DNA of 64,000 nt, taken from assembly GCA_019359435.1 (NCBI GenBank), contig JAHHHI010000066.1, positions 62,001-126,000 on the forward strand, written 5' to 3'. Under the pieces are notes generated by a model. That model was given only the letters and a program-made list of their open reading frames with translations. It searched no databases and had not been told where the DNA came from. Source of the stretch: Kaiparowitsia implicata GSE-PSE-MK54-09C. GTDB taxonomy: Bacteria; Cyanobacteriota; Cyanobacteriia; Elainellales; Elainellaceae. How positions within the stretch are numbered: position 1 is the first letter of the stretch; each line of letters opens with the position of its first letter. A program made the position numbers and the translations under genes. Below are positions 30,827 through 39,648 of the stretch, in pieces.

Positions 30827-30848
30827 GGATGCGTAAGCTTACGCATCC
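30827..30848. repeat. 22-bp perfect palindrome upstream of the hybrid kinase
   Basis: GGATGCGTAAGCTTACGCAT plus two further C residues forms a loop-free perfect dyad. It is about 100 bp upstream of the kinase start, so it could be an operator for a dimeric regulator; no data on which. Confidence 0.6.
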
Positions 30849-31898
30849 GGTTCTATTGTCTCTGGTTCTACTAATAATTCAAGCTGTCTGCGCTCAAAGC
30901 CAACGTAGGACAAATCTGTGGCGCTAAATTGGCTCGGTATTTCTGAGGCAGAGATAACGCATACGCTATGCCCAGCGCCCGTCATGGGCCTCAAAGAAAT
31001 TACTGCTCTATAGCGAATAAAGAATTGTATCGTGCAGCACGATTAACGTGCGTTCAATACTCTTAGTGGAGGGTTTGAAGTGGGTTGCGCCACAACAAGG
31101 GAGGGGCGCAATAGGACTACATTCAATAGTGTCAGGGGTGCCAATCTAAAACTCGGTTCGTGCTCAGTAATTTAGACGTAAAGGTTTGTCTTGCTTTTCT
31201 GCTAAATAATTAAATGGTTTAACCATCCAGCAACCTTGCTCAGACTCAAGATCCATCGAGATCAGGCTCAGTATTATATAGACTTTGAACACTGGGTTAA
31301 GGGCTATACCCTAATCCCATTGTCGGCTTTTAAGGATTTGCAAATTCGACTACTGCATCTATATTTAGAGGCCATGCGATGCGCGCATGAAAAACACAGA
31401 GTTGTGGTCGTAATTTGCAAACTGTCGTTATGCACAATCGGCATAAACGATGAACGTAACCAGCTCAGTTTAACGAAGGAGTTAATGAACAGTGTGGAAC
31501 TGATGTGGGCGATCGCCCTTTTATAGTTCTCAACAACTGCTTCTTAACGCACCACAGATGCTTAGGCGTAACGTGAGACAACTCTCTCGCCAATTGCTAC
31601 TCATTCACTCTAGCGACTGCGATTAATTTGTTGCAGAAGATATTACAGATTTTCTCATAAACCCAGTGTTTCTACCGAGATCTCTGAAACGTATATCCAT
31701 CAACAGGTTCAGCCAGTGAGAGGTGAGCTTGATGCGACCATATGGACTGTCACACTCCTTAAGACTATCTATAGTCGCCCACATTACCCACTATTCGAGA
31801 TACATCTAGTTGCTGGGCAAGTTTCTTGACCCCCTGGTTGACTCCATCGCTCCGCGAGGGTTTCACAACCCCCATACGCGTCAGTGCGGCAAATGCTC

Positions 31899-31935
31899 AA
31901 AACCGTGCTGTTCGCGTTGCGAACAGCACGGTTTT
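31899..31935. repeat. Hairpin with perfect 17-bp arms
   Basis: Arms 31899-31915 and 31919-31935 (AAAACCGTGCTGTTCGC and its complement) enclose the loop GTT. It lies 83 bp past the end of the radical SAM gene and has a T-run only for plus-strand transcripts. It resembles the other long palindromes in the window in form but not in sequence. Confidence 0.8.
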
Positions 31936-32017
31936 ATACGGCTTCAGCCCCATGCTGCAGTGTCTCAGGACGCCATACGACGTGTATCAGTCCTGGTAAT
32001 GTCCGCATGTCGCCATC

Positions 32018-33598
32018 TCAACTGGCAGTGCCTACGAGTCGCGGCGAGGCAGAGTCGGCAGCCGCAATGGGAGCCGTGAGGGCCTCTTCGAGGGGCGATC
32101 GCCCCAACCGCTGTTCTAAAATCGCCATCACCTCGCGGCCAAAGTCATTGGGATTGCGCTGCCACGCCTCTAAACACACGTCTCCAAAGAAAGACCCCAA
32201 CGGCTCAGGATTCCACAACAGCTTTTGCACCGTCCACGGCTTGACATTCATGGGATCGTAGCCCGGTTTGAGAATCTCGTGTTTGAGGGCATAGTCTTCG
32301 AGATGGGTGTGGGGCTGCAACCCAATGAAGAAGATCGCAGGTTCTACCTTATCTGCGCCAAAAATTGCCTCCAGTTCTCGATGGTAGGCAATCGTTTGGC
32401 GGATCGTTTCGGTGGTTTCGTCAATCACATTAAAGGAGTAGTTGACCGACACCAGGTCATTGAACCCTGCCGCCTTCAGCGCCCGACAGTTTTCGAGCAC
32501 GGTGCGCAGATTATAGCCCATCCGCATTTTTCGCACTAGCTCTTGAGACCCGCTGGTGATACCTATCTCAAAGTAATTCATCCCCGTTTGCACCATTAGA
32601 TCTGCCACTCGGGGAGACAAGTTATCAGCGCGGATATAGGCCGCCCAGTGAATATCCGTCATGCCAGACTCCACAATTTTCTGTAGCAGTTCCTCTGCGT
32701 CGGCAATGAAGCGCCGTGCCGGGATAAACTGCGCGTCTGTAAACCAGAAATTGCGGATGCCGCGATCATAGAGTTGGCGCATTTCCGCCACGACTTCTTC
32801 TGCCGGGTTAATGCGCACCTGCTTGCCTTCTACCACGGTATAGACGCAATAGCAGCAGTTGTGGGGGCAGCCTCGCTTAGTTTGTACGCCCACATAAAAA
32901 TCCTGATCTTGGAGGTAGTAGCTAAATTCGGGCCAAATCTGGGCGATGTAGTCGTAGTTGCACGCGGTCTTTTCTAGCGGGGACGGCTGCTCGTGAATAA
33001 GGCGATCGCGCGGAGCCTCTTCCCCCACTACATAACACCGTTCCGTTGAAATATCCTGCCCCTGCAGCAGCTTTTGCAGCAGCAGTTCACCTTCGCCCAC
33101 TGAAATAATGGCGCCCTTCGGCAAGGATGAGCCCAATTGCTCATAGAACACGCTCACCGCGCCGCCACCCACCACCAGCGTTACATCAGCGCAAAACCGC
33201 TGCGCTCGCCGAGTGCCGCGCTTGATCAATCCCAGGTTGCGCCACAGCTCGCCATAATAGCCCGACGCAATGCGCGTTAGCCCAAAGGCTCCCTTGAGCT
33301 TAATTAGGGGATTGCGGGAGTAAAAAAATTCAAAGGTGTATTGCAGTGGGTTGCCGCCGCGCCCACCCACAGGCGCATAGATTTGAATATCGCGCCAAGA
33401 AAAGACCAAATGTGTCGGCTGGAACTCATCAATGCAGCGATCTAATGCAGGGGCAAAATCGAGGGGTGGAACGGTACCCAAATCGAAGATTCGCTGCTCT
33501 ACCTCGGGCAGCACCTTATGCACATGGTCTGCTAGGTAAACGACCCCAATGGGGAAGATGGGGTTGCAGGGGAGTCGAACGTAGAGAATACGAGCCAT
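32018..33598 (-). CDS. B12-binding-domain radical SAM enzyme (cyanobacterial)
   Basis: A 526-residue radical SAM protein. The cluster motif CxxxCxxC is CPHNCCYC in VQTKRGCPHNCCYCVYTVV near residue 240. The N-terminal ~200 residues resemble a cobalamin-binding-type domain (YVRLPCNPIFPIGVVYLADH, later VVGGGAVSVFYEQL), though the DxHxxG cobalamin motif is not seen. Homologues of this length are widely conserved in cyanobacteria and, as I recall, are sometimes annotated as a photosystem II high-light acclimation radical SAM protein; I could not verify this. Substrate unknown. No neighbouring gene suggests a pathway. Confidence 0.85.
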   Translation of the reverse strand: MARILYVRLPCNPIFPIGVVYLADHVHKVLPEVEQRIFDLGTVPPLDFAPALDRCIDEFQPTHLVFSWRDIQIYAPVGGRGGNPLQYTFEFFYSRNPLIKLKGAFGLTRIASGYYGELWRNLGLIKRGTRRAQRFCADVTLVVGGGAVSVFYEQLGSSLPKGAIISVGEGELLLQKLLQGQDISTERCYVVGEEAPRDRLIHEQPSPLEKTACNYDYIAQIWPEFSYYLQDQDFYVGVQTKRGCPHNCCYCVYTVVEGKQVRINPAEEVVAEMRQLYDRGIRNFWFTDAQFIPARRFIADAEELLQKIVESGMTDIHWAAYIRADNLSPRVADLMVQTGMNYFEIGITSGSQELVRKMRMGYNLRTVLENCRALKAAGFNDLVSVNYSFNVIDETTETIRQTIAYHRELEAIFGADKVEPAIFFIGLQPHTHLEDYALKHEILKPGYDPMNVKPWTVQKLLWNPEPLGSFFGDVCLEAWQRNPNDFGREVMAILEQRLGRSPLEEALTAPIAAADSASPRLVGTAS

Positions 33599-33998
33599 CA
33601 GGTTGCCGTAATATCTGGTAGGATTTTCAGATTCGATTCATATAACTTCACCATAACACTGTGATTCTTAGACCCGCAGATCAAAGCCGCAGATCCGATC
33701 ATGGCGTGTTGCAGAGGGGCGATCGCCTGTAGGGTTGATTCAATACAAAATATTTGAAATAACGAGTAGTGGAATAACGAGTGGGGCAGTTCCTGCAGAC
33801 ATGAGAGCCAGCAATCCATCGGCTGATCGTCTCAAACCTAGACGCTGACTACCCTGCGCTTAGAGGTCGCCACAGCCACGCGACCTCCGGTTCCGCTGGG
33901 ATCATGCCGGGGTTGTAGTTGAGTTTACAGCGATGGGGATCAGACGGTGTTAGCGTTGTAGGCAAGTTCACATATCAGCGTTAAGGCTCCTCACCGCC
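33599..33998. other. Intergenic region, 400 bp, divergent promoters
   Basis: It separates the minus-strand radical SAM gene from the plus-strand DUF1830 gene and so must hold promoters for both. One HIP1-type site lies near 33720. No clear -10/-35 pair or dyad was seen, and the short open frames have no family match. Confidence 0.5.
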
Positions 33999-34355
33999 AT
34001 GGCCCAAATTATTGATCCCGTCCCGCAAGATAACCCCGACAATATTCTTTGCTGCTACGTCAATGCCACGAGCAAGATTCAGGTAGCCCGCATTACGAAT
34101 GTTCCCAATTGGTATTTTGAGCGCGTCGTGTTTCCCGGACAGCGGCTGATGTTTGAGGCGGTGTCTCATGCCATGCTCGAAATTCACTGTGGCATGATGG
34201 CGAGTTCCATCCTGTCAGATACCATCCCCTGTGAGCAGATTCGCATCGAAGCTGAGCTGAACGCCACCTATGACGCTTCGTTGGAGGGACTTTCGGGCAA
34301 TGCGTCGTTTCGAGAATCCCTAACGGTGGTGTCGGCGTCAGTTGTTCCAGAATAG
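33999..34355 (+). CDS. DUF1830 family protein
   Basis: A 118-residue protein. The block ILCCYVNATSKIQVARITNV followed by PNWYFERVVFPGQRLMFEA is diagnostic for DUF1830, a small cyanobacteria-specific family of unknown function. The C-terminal extension after CEQIRIEAEL is Ser-rich and less conserved. The ATG at 33999 gives the expected N-terminus. It appears monocistronic. Confidence 0.85.
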   Translation: MAQIIDPVPQDNPDNILCCYVNATSKIQVARITNVPNWYFERVVFPGQRLMFEAVSHAMLEIHCGMMASSILSDTIPCEQIRIEAELNATYDASLEGLSGNASFRESLTVVSASVVPE

Positions 34356-34732
34356 GCTGCTTGCTGAGAGGGCAAGCCAGTTGGGCCATGCCATTGCGGC
34401 TGGGCAATGGCGCCGCTGGGATTGGTGACCAAGCCGTGGCTAGGGAGCTAGGGTTGGTCGGCCAAGACGGGTTAAGGGAGTTAGATTTTTTAGTACAGTT
34501 ATAAATTAAACATTTGAATCACCCGGTTATGACGCAGGGCAGCAGAGATGTTGCCCTGTTTTGTGTGAATTCCATCGGGTGGGGCTCAACGCCGGGAGCG
34601 CCCCTTCTGCCCTGAATGCCTTGATTAAACGGATACAAAGCTCATAATTTTTAAGCCTTCTCTCTGCTCAAGCTACTGTGTATACATAAGTCCTAAAACG
34701 CTTGTGACCAGAGTTTTCCTCTTATCCCCCAA

Positions 34733-34759
34733 CCCCTTCTCCCGTTCTGGGAGAAGGGG
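34733..34759. repeat. CT-rich hairpin repeat
   Basis: Perfect 11-bp arms (CCCCTTCTCCC at 34733-34743 and its complement at 34749-34759) around GTTCT. A second, looser G/C-rich inverted pair follows up to about 34830. This resembles dispersed CCCCTTCTCCC-type repeats known from cyanobacterial genomes. Confidence 0.75.
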
Positions 34760-34928
34760 AGAAGGAAAGCCTTGTCTGGCCTCCCCCGCGCCCATTTTTG
34801 GGAGAGGGGGACTGAGGGGGTGAGGGCCAAGATTGTGTATAAGCAGTAGCTCTGCTCAAGGGTGCTGTATCTTGCAGTCCTTTACAAAACAGCGTGCAAA
34901 GTATTGCGCTGGAGCCTGAACGATAAAT

Positions 34929-35052
34929 AACGTCAGTTCGGGTTAAGGGGGTTTTGGGGCACCGCGCGACGCGCGGTGCCCCAAAACCCTCAATGTGCCC
35001 TGCGCGGTGCGCAGGGCACATTGAGGGTTTGAGCGTATCCCGAACTCAGGTT
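34929..35052. repeat. Nested palindromic element, copy B (124 bp, inverted)
   Basis: This is copy A (28492-28620) in the opposite orientation, about 6.4 kb away: AACGTCAGTTCGGGTTAAG at one end, then the ACCGCGCG palindrome, the CTGCGC palindrome and ATCCCGAACTCAGGTT at the other end. The palindromic cores are essentially identical to copy A; small differences lie at the ends (five bases shorter). It is intergenic. Confidence 0.92.
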
Positions 35053-35186
35053 AGGAATGGGGTTATGAAATCGTGATTAGGGGACGGTTTCACAACCCCA
35101 TTCGGTCTAGCTAACTCGACAGCCGTTCCCCAACTGATTGAGGCTGCTTGAGTCTCATGAGATGGGGTGGCTGTCTGGGTCAGCGG

Positions 35187-35228
35187 ATGAGTTAGTGGAG
35201 AGGGCGATCGCCCTCTCCACTAACTCAT
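35187..35228. repeat. 42-bp perfect palindrome centred on a HIP1 site
   Basis: Arms 35187-35207 and 35208-35228 are exact reverse complements with no loop; the centre is GGGCGATCGCCC. It begins one base past the stop of the minus-strand gene at 35230, so as RNA it could end that transcript. It shows HIP1 extended symmetrically far beyond its usual 8-12 bp. Confidence 0.9.
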
Positions 35229-35229
35229 G

Positions 35230-35793
35230 CTAGGAAGGGTAGACCTGCAGCAGCACCTTAGCGATATAGCCGTAGCCAATCACATCATGGCTGCACTTGT
35301 TTTGCACAGGGCCAACTTCGGCAGTGGCGCTGACAATATACAGACCAGGAGTCATACCCACCTTTTCAGGAACGCCAGCCAATTGAAGAGTATACTCATA
35401 CTCATCCTGCTCGGTGACGATAGAGGCAGCTAGATCCAACTCAGATGCCGCGCGACCTTGACCTTCAAAGTGGAAGTTGATGGTCACTTTAGTGCCCAGG
35501 CACATCAGCAGCGAAGTCAGGGGAGATTTGTTGAACTTGAGCTTAGCGCTAGCAACAAACCGCTCGCTCGACGCAATGATGTAGGGCGAATCAGCCGGGG
35601 CAACAAAATCAGGAAGCGTGGGAACTTCTACCTGCCCGAGCACTTTTAGCTCAGATAGGTCGAAGAACGTGGGGCCTAAGATGTTGCGAGAGCGCAATTC
35701 GCTATCCGTCCATTGCTTGGCGGGCTGCGCACCCCCCACAGGGGCAGGAGCGTGGTCAGCAGCAGCAGCCAGTTCAATCGTTTCGGTCTTCAT
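35230..35793 (-). CDS. Hypothetical protein, 187 aa
   Basis: No recognised domain. The N-terminus is Ala/Pro-rich and probably disordered (residues 1-25). The rest is beta-rich, ending LYIVSATAEVGPVQNKCSHDV and GYIAKVLLQVYPS, which suggests a beta-sandwich fold. No signal peptide. The start at 35793 is supported by TGAGGA about 9 nt upstream. A HIP1-centred palindrome follows the stop directly. I expect cyanobacterial homologues but cannot name a family. Confidence 0.7.
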   Translation of the reverse strand: MKTETIELAAAADHAPAPVGGAQPAKQWTDSELRSRNILGPTFFDLSELKVLGQVEVPTLPDFVAPADSPYIIASSERFVASAKLKFNKSPLTSLLMCLGTKVTINFHFEGQGRAASELDLAASIVTEQDEYEYTLQLAGVPEKVGMTPGLYIVSATAEVGPVQNKCSHDVIGYGYIAKVLLQVYPS

Positions 35794-35953
35794 GTTGACA
35801 AGTCCTCACAGACGTTAGTGGTTACTAGCTGTGAGCGTTGTAGCGGGAGAACGCTTTGGGGGCTGTTCACATCCACCCGCTCATCAGCCATGTATCTAAT
35901 CTGCCTGAAGATTTTGTATCAGCCATTACCCAATGCGGGTACTTTTTCTCTCG

Positions 35954-36247
35954 TCAGGGGCGTGGCTCTCTCAGAAAAGACCGCCCCCAATAGCTCAACA
36001 CCTCACCCTGAGCCGGGGTCAGCACGATGCCCGACGGCGGAATGGCAATCAACCGACTCCACACCGACTGCTCAGCATAGTGCAGCACATGCAGGCGGTG
36101 GATGGTGGCGCGAACGCCATCGGGAGAGCCAAGGATGAGATGGCGCAGGGGTTCTCGCCCTGGCTGAGTGTGGGGAGGTTGAATCAGCAGCGGACTCTGT
36201 TCGCCCGGCTCATCGAGAACCAGGCGATGCAATTGTGGGATGTACAT
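35954..36247 (-). CDS. Small conserved cyanobacterial hypothetical protein
   Basis: About 97 residues. The core REPLRHLILGSPDGVRATIHRLHVLHYAEQSVWSRL resembles a small protein found in many cyanobacteria whose function is unknown; the ATIHRLHVLHYAE segment is the most recognisable part. The ATG at 36247 is clearly preferred because GGAGGA stands about 7 nt upstream; a longer frame from 36307 has no such site. Confidence 0.72.
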   Translation of the reverse strand: MYIPQLHRLVLDEPGEQSPLLIQPPHTQPGREPLRHLILGSPDGVRATIHRLHVLHYAEQSVWSRLIAIPPSGIVLTPAQGEVLSYWGRSFLREPRP

Positions 36248-36511
36248 TGGGATTCCTCCGGCGAAGAGATGGGTTAGGAATCCCAAAAATTTGGCCGCCC
36301 CAGACATTGTGCAGTTCGGGACGGCCTAGAATTGACTCTAGCCTCCAGACTGGTCTGTTCAGTCTTGGGGGTCAGCCGCTGGTGAGTGGTGACACACTCG
36401 CCAGTGGCGCTTGACCAAATTTTTGGGAAAAGACAAGCTGCACGCAGACAGCCATGAAGAAAAAATTAGCGCATTTGGGGATCACGCGCCAGTCTCATTC
36501 GTTACGAAGTG

Positions 36512-37351
36512 CTAAACCAGCCCCGCCTCTGATAATGCCCGTTGCACCTCCTCGATTAGGCCTAACCGACTGGCCCATGCCATCAGGTAGCCCTGATCGA
36601 GACGATCGGCTTGAACTTTGAGAATCCCCAAGACATCTCGCCATTGCTTGTCTGACTGTGACTGCGCGCCCCAGCGAATTTTGTTAAGCACCAGATCTTC
36701 CGGGGAGATAAAGCAAAGCGCCTCACCCTCAGGAAGCTGAATGTGTCGGATGCGCTCAAAGGCGATCGCCGCAAACGCATCGCTACCGGCAATCATCAGA
36801 TCTGCCCGCGAAATACTTTCGATATGGGTGATGCCCAGGGTTGTAGTCTGTCCGTTTAGCACCGCGTCAACCCCCGGAACGTAAAAGCCACGGGCTTCGA
36901 GCGCGGCGACGAGTGGCTGGATGTGATGAGGGGCGATCGCCACAACCACATCCAGACCCCGCGTGGTGCGGGGTTCCCCATAGGCAATGGCTGCTACCCC
37001 GCCAGTCACATAGTAGGGAATGGAGACTGTGGAAAAAATTCGGTGGAGTTGAACCGCCAAGGTGGTTGAATCTTGAATCCAGCTCATGTCTGTTCCACCC
37101 GGCACAAAATCAAAGGGACAGTCATCTTGCAGCCAAGCCGTTGCCACCTTGACCGCAAACTGGGTAGGAGTGAGGTCTGAGAATTGCTGATGCAAGCTGC
37201 ACAACGACAACCGACGCGCATCAAGCATCATGCTTCGACCCATGAGCAGCCGCTGCAGGGCTGAGCGTTGACGCAACAGCCCAAAGAAAAACACATCGGT
37301 TTCCACGCTGGTGTCGTCTGCCTGGGTTCGGTATGAATTGTGGAGCACCAT
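36512..37351 (-). CDS. Nucleotidyltransferase-like protein (AbiEii/MNT-type fold) with extra N-terminal region
   Basis: A 279-residue protein. From about residue 105 it shows a nucleotidyltransferase-like core: YYVTGGVAAIAYGEPRTTRGLDVVVAI, then SPEDLVLNKIRWG and KQWRDVLGIL, as in AbiEii/DUF6036-type proteins of toxin-antitoxin and abortive-infection systems. The usual DxD is reduced to GLDVVV, so catalysis is uncertain. The first ~100 residues (LLMGRSMMLDARRLSLCSLH, ATAWLQDDCPFDFVPGGTDM) match no family I know. It is divergently transcribed from the orthocaspase gene 183 bp away, which is suggestive of a shared defence or stress role. No antitoxin partner is adjacent. Confidence 0.65.
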   Translation of the reverse strand: MVLHNSYRTQADDTSVETDVFFFGLLRQRSALQRLLMGRSMMLDARRLSLCSLHQQFSDLTPTQFAVKVATAWLQDDCPFDFVPGGTDMSWIQDSTTLAVQLHRIFSTVSIPYYVTGGVAAIAYGEPRTTRGLDVVVAIAPHHIQPLVAALEARGFYVPGVDAVLNGQTTTLGITHIESISRADLMIAGSDAFAAIAFERIRHIQLPEGEALCFISPEDLVLNKIRWGAQSQSDKQWRDVLGILKVQADRLDQGYLMAWASRLGLIEEVQRALSEAGLV

Positions 37352-37534
37352 GGCAAACCCTTGACCATCCTGACATCAGCCTACACATCCCGATATTAGG
37401 CGATTTCCACCCAAAAATAGTCTCAGTTCTATCGTAGGGACGAATGGCATTCGCCCTGCCAAACGGAGCAACTCGACTTTGCTCTGCTCGTATACTAGAA
37501 GCAGTATTTTCGTCACCGCTGGCTTGATTGCAGG

Positions 37535-39391
37535 ATGGGAAAGAACTGGGCAATTTGTATTGGGATCAACGATTACTACAATCTCAAGCCCCTTCATTAT
37601 GCGGTGCAAGATGCCGCCTCAATTCGGGATTTCTTTCAAACAGACATAGGGTTTGAGGAGGTCTTTTACTTTGCCGACGACGCTCCCCCTATTAACACTC
37701 CTCGCGGTTCTATGCGATCGCTCCCGACTTACGCAAATCTCAAACGCTTTTTTCGTGAGCGATTCAAGCAACCATTTTTGTCTAGTGGTGACAATTTGTG
37801 GTTCTTCTTTGCAGGACATGGAGAGCCGCACGAAGGGCATGACTATCTCATGCCCATAGATGTAGACCCTGGCAACATTCATGAAACCGCTCTGCGCGTG
37901 GGAGACATTACCGCCTGGTTGCGCAACTGCGGAGCCGATAATGTAGTGCTGCTTATTGATGCCTGTCGCCAACAGGGGCGTCGGAGCGGGTTGGGACTTG
38001 GCACCGAAGAGCAACAAGGCGTGATCACGATGTATTCGTGTAGCCCCCGCGAGTCATCTTACGAAATTGACGAATTGCAGCATGGGGCGTTTACCTATGC
38101 CCTTTTAGAGGGCCTTCGCCTCCAAGGATCGTCAAATTGTGCCACCGTTGAACGGCTGCATCACCACCTGCGCCATCGAGTTCCTTCCTTAAATCATCAA
38201 TACCGCAAGCCAGTGCAAACGCCGTATGCAGCCGTTGAGCCACTGTCTAAAAATCACTTCATTTTGCTACCCGAGAAGGCGACGCTTCAAGATGTGACAG
38301 CGCTTAAGGTTGACGCTCAAGCAGCAGAACTAGAGCATCATCTAGACCTTGCTGAACAACTGTGGATCAGAGTGCTGTCTGCATCGCGCGCAGATATGCA
38401 AGCCATTAAAGCCTTGCAACGAATTGCCCTTAATCGGGCGAATCAATCGGTTGCAGGTCAATCTGTATCAGTGCCCACTGCCGGCAGTCGCCGCGTTGCA
38501 GACTCAGTCTCAGAACCCAAGCCAGAGACCCAACTGCTCCGCATCCAAACGCCGCCGATACCAAGCTTTGAGTTTGAAGTGGTGACTGTCAATGCCCACG
38601 GTCACATTGATACCCGTGTAAAGAAGAGAACAGACTATCGCCGCGAAGAGTTGGGCAGTGGCGTCACGCTGGACTTGGTGATGGTTCCGGGGGGCAGCTT
38701 TATGATGGGTTCTCCCGATAGTGAAGTGGGTGACTCTGATGAGAAACCGCAGCATGAGGTGAAGGTTCCGTCTTTTTTAATGGGAAAGTATGCGGTAACA
38801 CAGGCGCAGTGGAAGGCGGTGGCAGCGCTGCCCCAAGTTGCGCGCGACCTAGAGGCTGACCCCTCTCACTTCAAAGGCCCCAACCGCCCGGTAGAGCAGG
38901 TGAGCTGGGGTGATGCAGTGGAGTTTTGTGAACGGCTGTCTCAAAGAACAGGCAAGCTCTATCGACTGCCCAGCGAAGCAGAGTGGGAATATGCGTGCCG
39001 TGCAGGCACCACAACCCCCTTTCATTTTGGGGAAACCATCACCACAGATCTGGGAAACTATAACGGCAATGACACCTATGGCAATGGACCAAAAGGAACA
39101 TACCGCGAGCAAACTACAGACGTGGGCACATTTTCTGCCAATGCCTTTGGTTTATACGACATGCATGGCAATGTATGGGAGTGGTGCTTAGACCACTGGT
39201 ATGACAACTATAGCGGTGCCCCGACCGATGGCAGCGCGTGGCTTTCTTCAAATGAAGACTCCAGACGGCTGCTGCGGGGCGGCTCCTGGTACAACTACCC
39301 TTGGTCCTGTCGCTCGGCCTATCGCTTCAGGAACGCGCGCGATAGCAGGCTCGACAACCTTGGGTTTCGGGTTGTCTGCGGCTCCTCGTGA
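37535..39391 (+). CDS. Orthocaspase - formylglycine-generating-enzyme (FGE/SUMF1) fusion, possible DGR target
   Basis: A 618-residue fusion. Residues 1-235 form a caspase-like peptidase: MGKNWAICIGINDYYNLKPL, His95 in FFFAGHGEP and Cys144 in LLIDACRQQG. A helical, Ala-rich linker (about 250-320) follows. Residues 375-615 are an FGE-sulfatase C-type-lectin-like domain: MVPGGSFMMGSPDSE, YRLPSEAEWEYACRAGTT, FGLYDMHGNVWEWCLDHWYD, LLRGGSWYNYPWSCRSAYRF and LGFRVVCGSS. Such caspase-FGE fusions in cyanobacteria are known as diversified targets of retroelements. The codons in 39290-39358 show that pattern (separate entry). Cytoplasmic, no signal peptide. The start is the only ATG at the family N-terminus; its ribosome-binding site is poor. 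A Pepco-like gene follows 257 bp downstream. Confidence 0.92.
   Translation: MGKNWAICIGINDYYNLKPLHYAVQDAASIRDFFQTDIGFEEVFYFADDAPPINTPRGSMRSLPTYANLKRFFRERFKQPFLSSGDNLWFFFAGHGEPHEGHDYLMPIDVDPGNIHETALRVGDITAWLRNCGADNVVLLIDACRQQGRRSGLGLGTEEQQGVITMYSCSPRESSYEIDELQHGAFTYALLEGLRLQGSSNCATVERLHHHLRHRVPSLNHQYRKPVQTPYAAVEPLSKNHFILLPEKATLQDVTALKVDAQAAELEHHLDLAEQLWIRVLSASRADMQAIKALQRIALNRANQSVAGQSVSVPTAGSRRVADSVSEPKPETQLLRIQTPPIPSFEFEVVTVNAHGHIDTRVKKRTDYRREELGSGVTLDLVMVPGGSFMMGSPDSEVGDSDEKPQHEVKVPSFLMGKYAVTQAQWKAVAALPQVARDLEADPSHFKGPNRPVEQVSWGDAVEFCERLSQRTGKLYRLPSEAEWEYACRAGTTTPFHFGETITTDLGNYNGNDTYGNGPKGTYREQTTDVGTFSANAFGLYDMHGNVWEWCLDHWYDNYSGAPTDGSAWLSSNEDSRRLLRGGSWYNYPWSCRSAYRFRNARDSRLDNLGFRVVCGSS
39290..39358 (+). 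other. Candidate diversity-generating-retroelement variable region
   Basis: The codons are TAC AAC TAC CCT TGG TCC, then TGT CGC TCG GCC TAT CGC, then TTC AGG AAC GCG CGC GAT, then AGC AGG CTC GAC AAC. Ten codons have the form NNC (TAC, AAC, TAC, TCC, TTC, AAC, AGC, CTC, GAC, AAC) at positions where known cyanobacterial template repeats carry AAC; TGG and TAT fit AGG and AAT. Fixed stretches GGSW, CRSA and LGFRVV flank them. This is what adenine-specific mutagenesis of a template would leave. No template or reverse transcriptase is in the window, and ordinary FGE domains share part of this motif, so it remains a hypothesis. Confidence 0.5.
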
Positions 39392-39453
39392 CTCTTGCTT
39401 GCCCTCTGCTCTTTTGCCCTCTTGCTCTTTACACTTCTTTACATTCTTCGGGT

Positions 39454-39484
39454 TCGCGCGTAGCGCGATCAAAATTTAAATTTT
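39454..39484 (+). promoter_or_regulatory. Hairpin and AT palindrome downstream of the orthocaspase-FGE gene
   Basis: TCGCGC GTA GCGCGA (39454-39468) is a 6-bp-arm hairpin with a three-base loop, followed after two bases by the perfect palindrome AAAATTTAAATTTT (39471-39484). It may be a terminator. Structured DNA also follows the variable region in DGR targets, but this one is ~95 bp away, further than usual. The 257-bp gap also has a CT-rich stretch at 39390-39445. Confidence 0.5.
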
Positions 39485-39648
39485 AGAGTGGGTGACTTTA
39501 CCAGGTTGTATGTATGGCTGACGATTTACCAATTATTCAAAAAACTACGATCTGATCACCGGATGCACTAGCCTGGTTGGCACGCCTTGCTAAACGGGTG
39601 CTTCATTCTTGTAGCGTTTAACCATTCATATTTAGGCAACACTTGCAC

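Larger units (their letters stand above)
30730..32017. other. Gene-poor region, ~1.3 kb
   Basis: AT-richer than its surroundings, with no supported coding gene. It contains a 22-bp perfect palindrome at 30827-30848 and a 17-bp-arm hairpin at 31899-31935. An open frame at 31236-31526 has no family resemblance and a poor start. The region could hold remnants of former genes or small RNAs; I see no proof of either. Confidence 0.55.
34356..35229. other. Repeat-rich intergenic region, ~870 bp
   Basis: No supported coding gene. It contains a CT/GA-rich hairpin repeat (34733-34759), palindromic element copy B (34929-35052) and a 42-bp palindrome centred on HIP1 (35187-35228). The block is best seen as an accumulation site for small palindromic elements. 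Confidence 0.7.

Noticed and set aside
31236-31526. Possible small gene, 96 codons
   Set aside because: No family resemblance, start without ribosome-binding site, in an AT-rich non-coding region.
28492-35052. Insertion sequence between copies A and B of the palindromic element
   Set aside because: The inverted copies flank ordinary genes (kinase, radical SAM, DUF1830) but no transposase, and no target duplication was seen, so a composite transposon is not supported.
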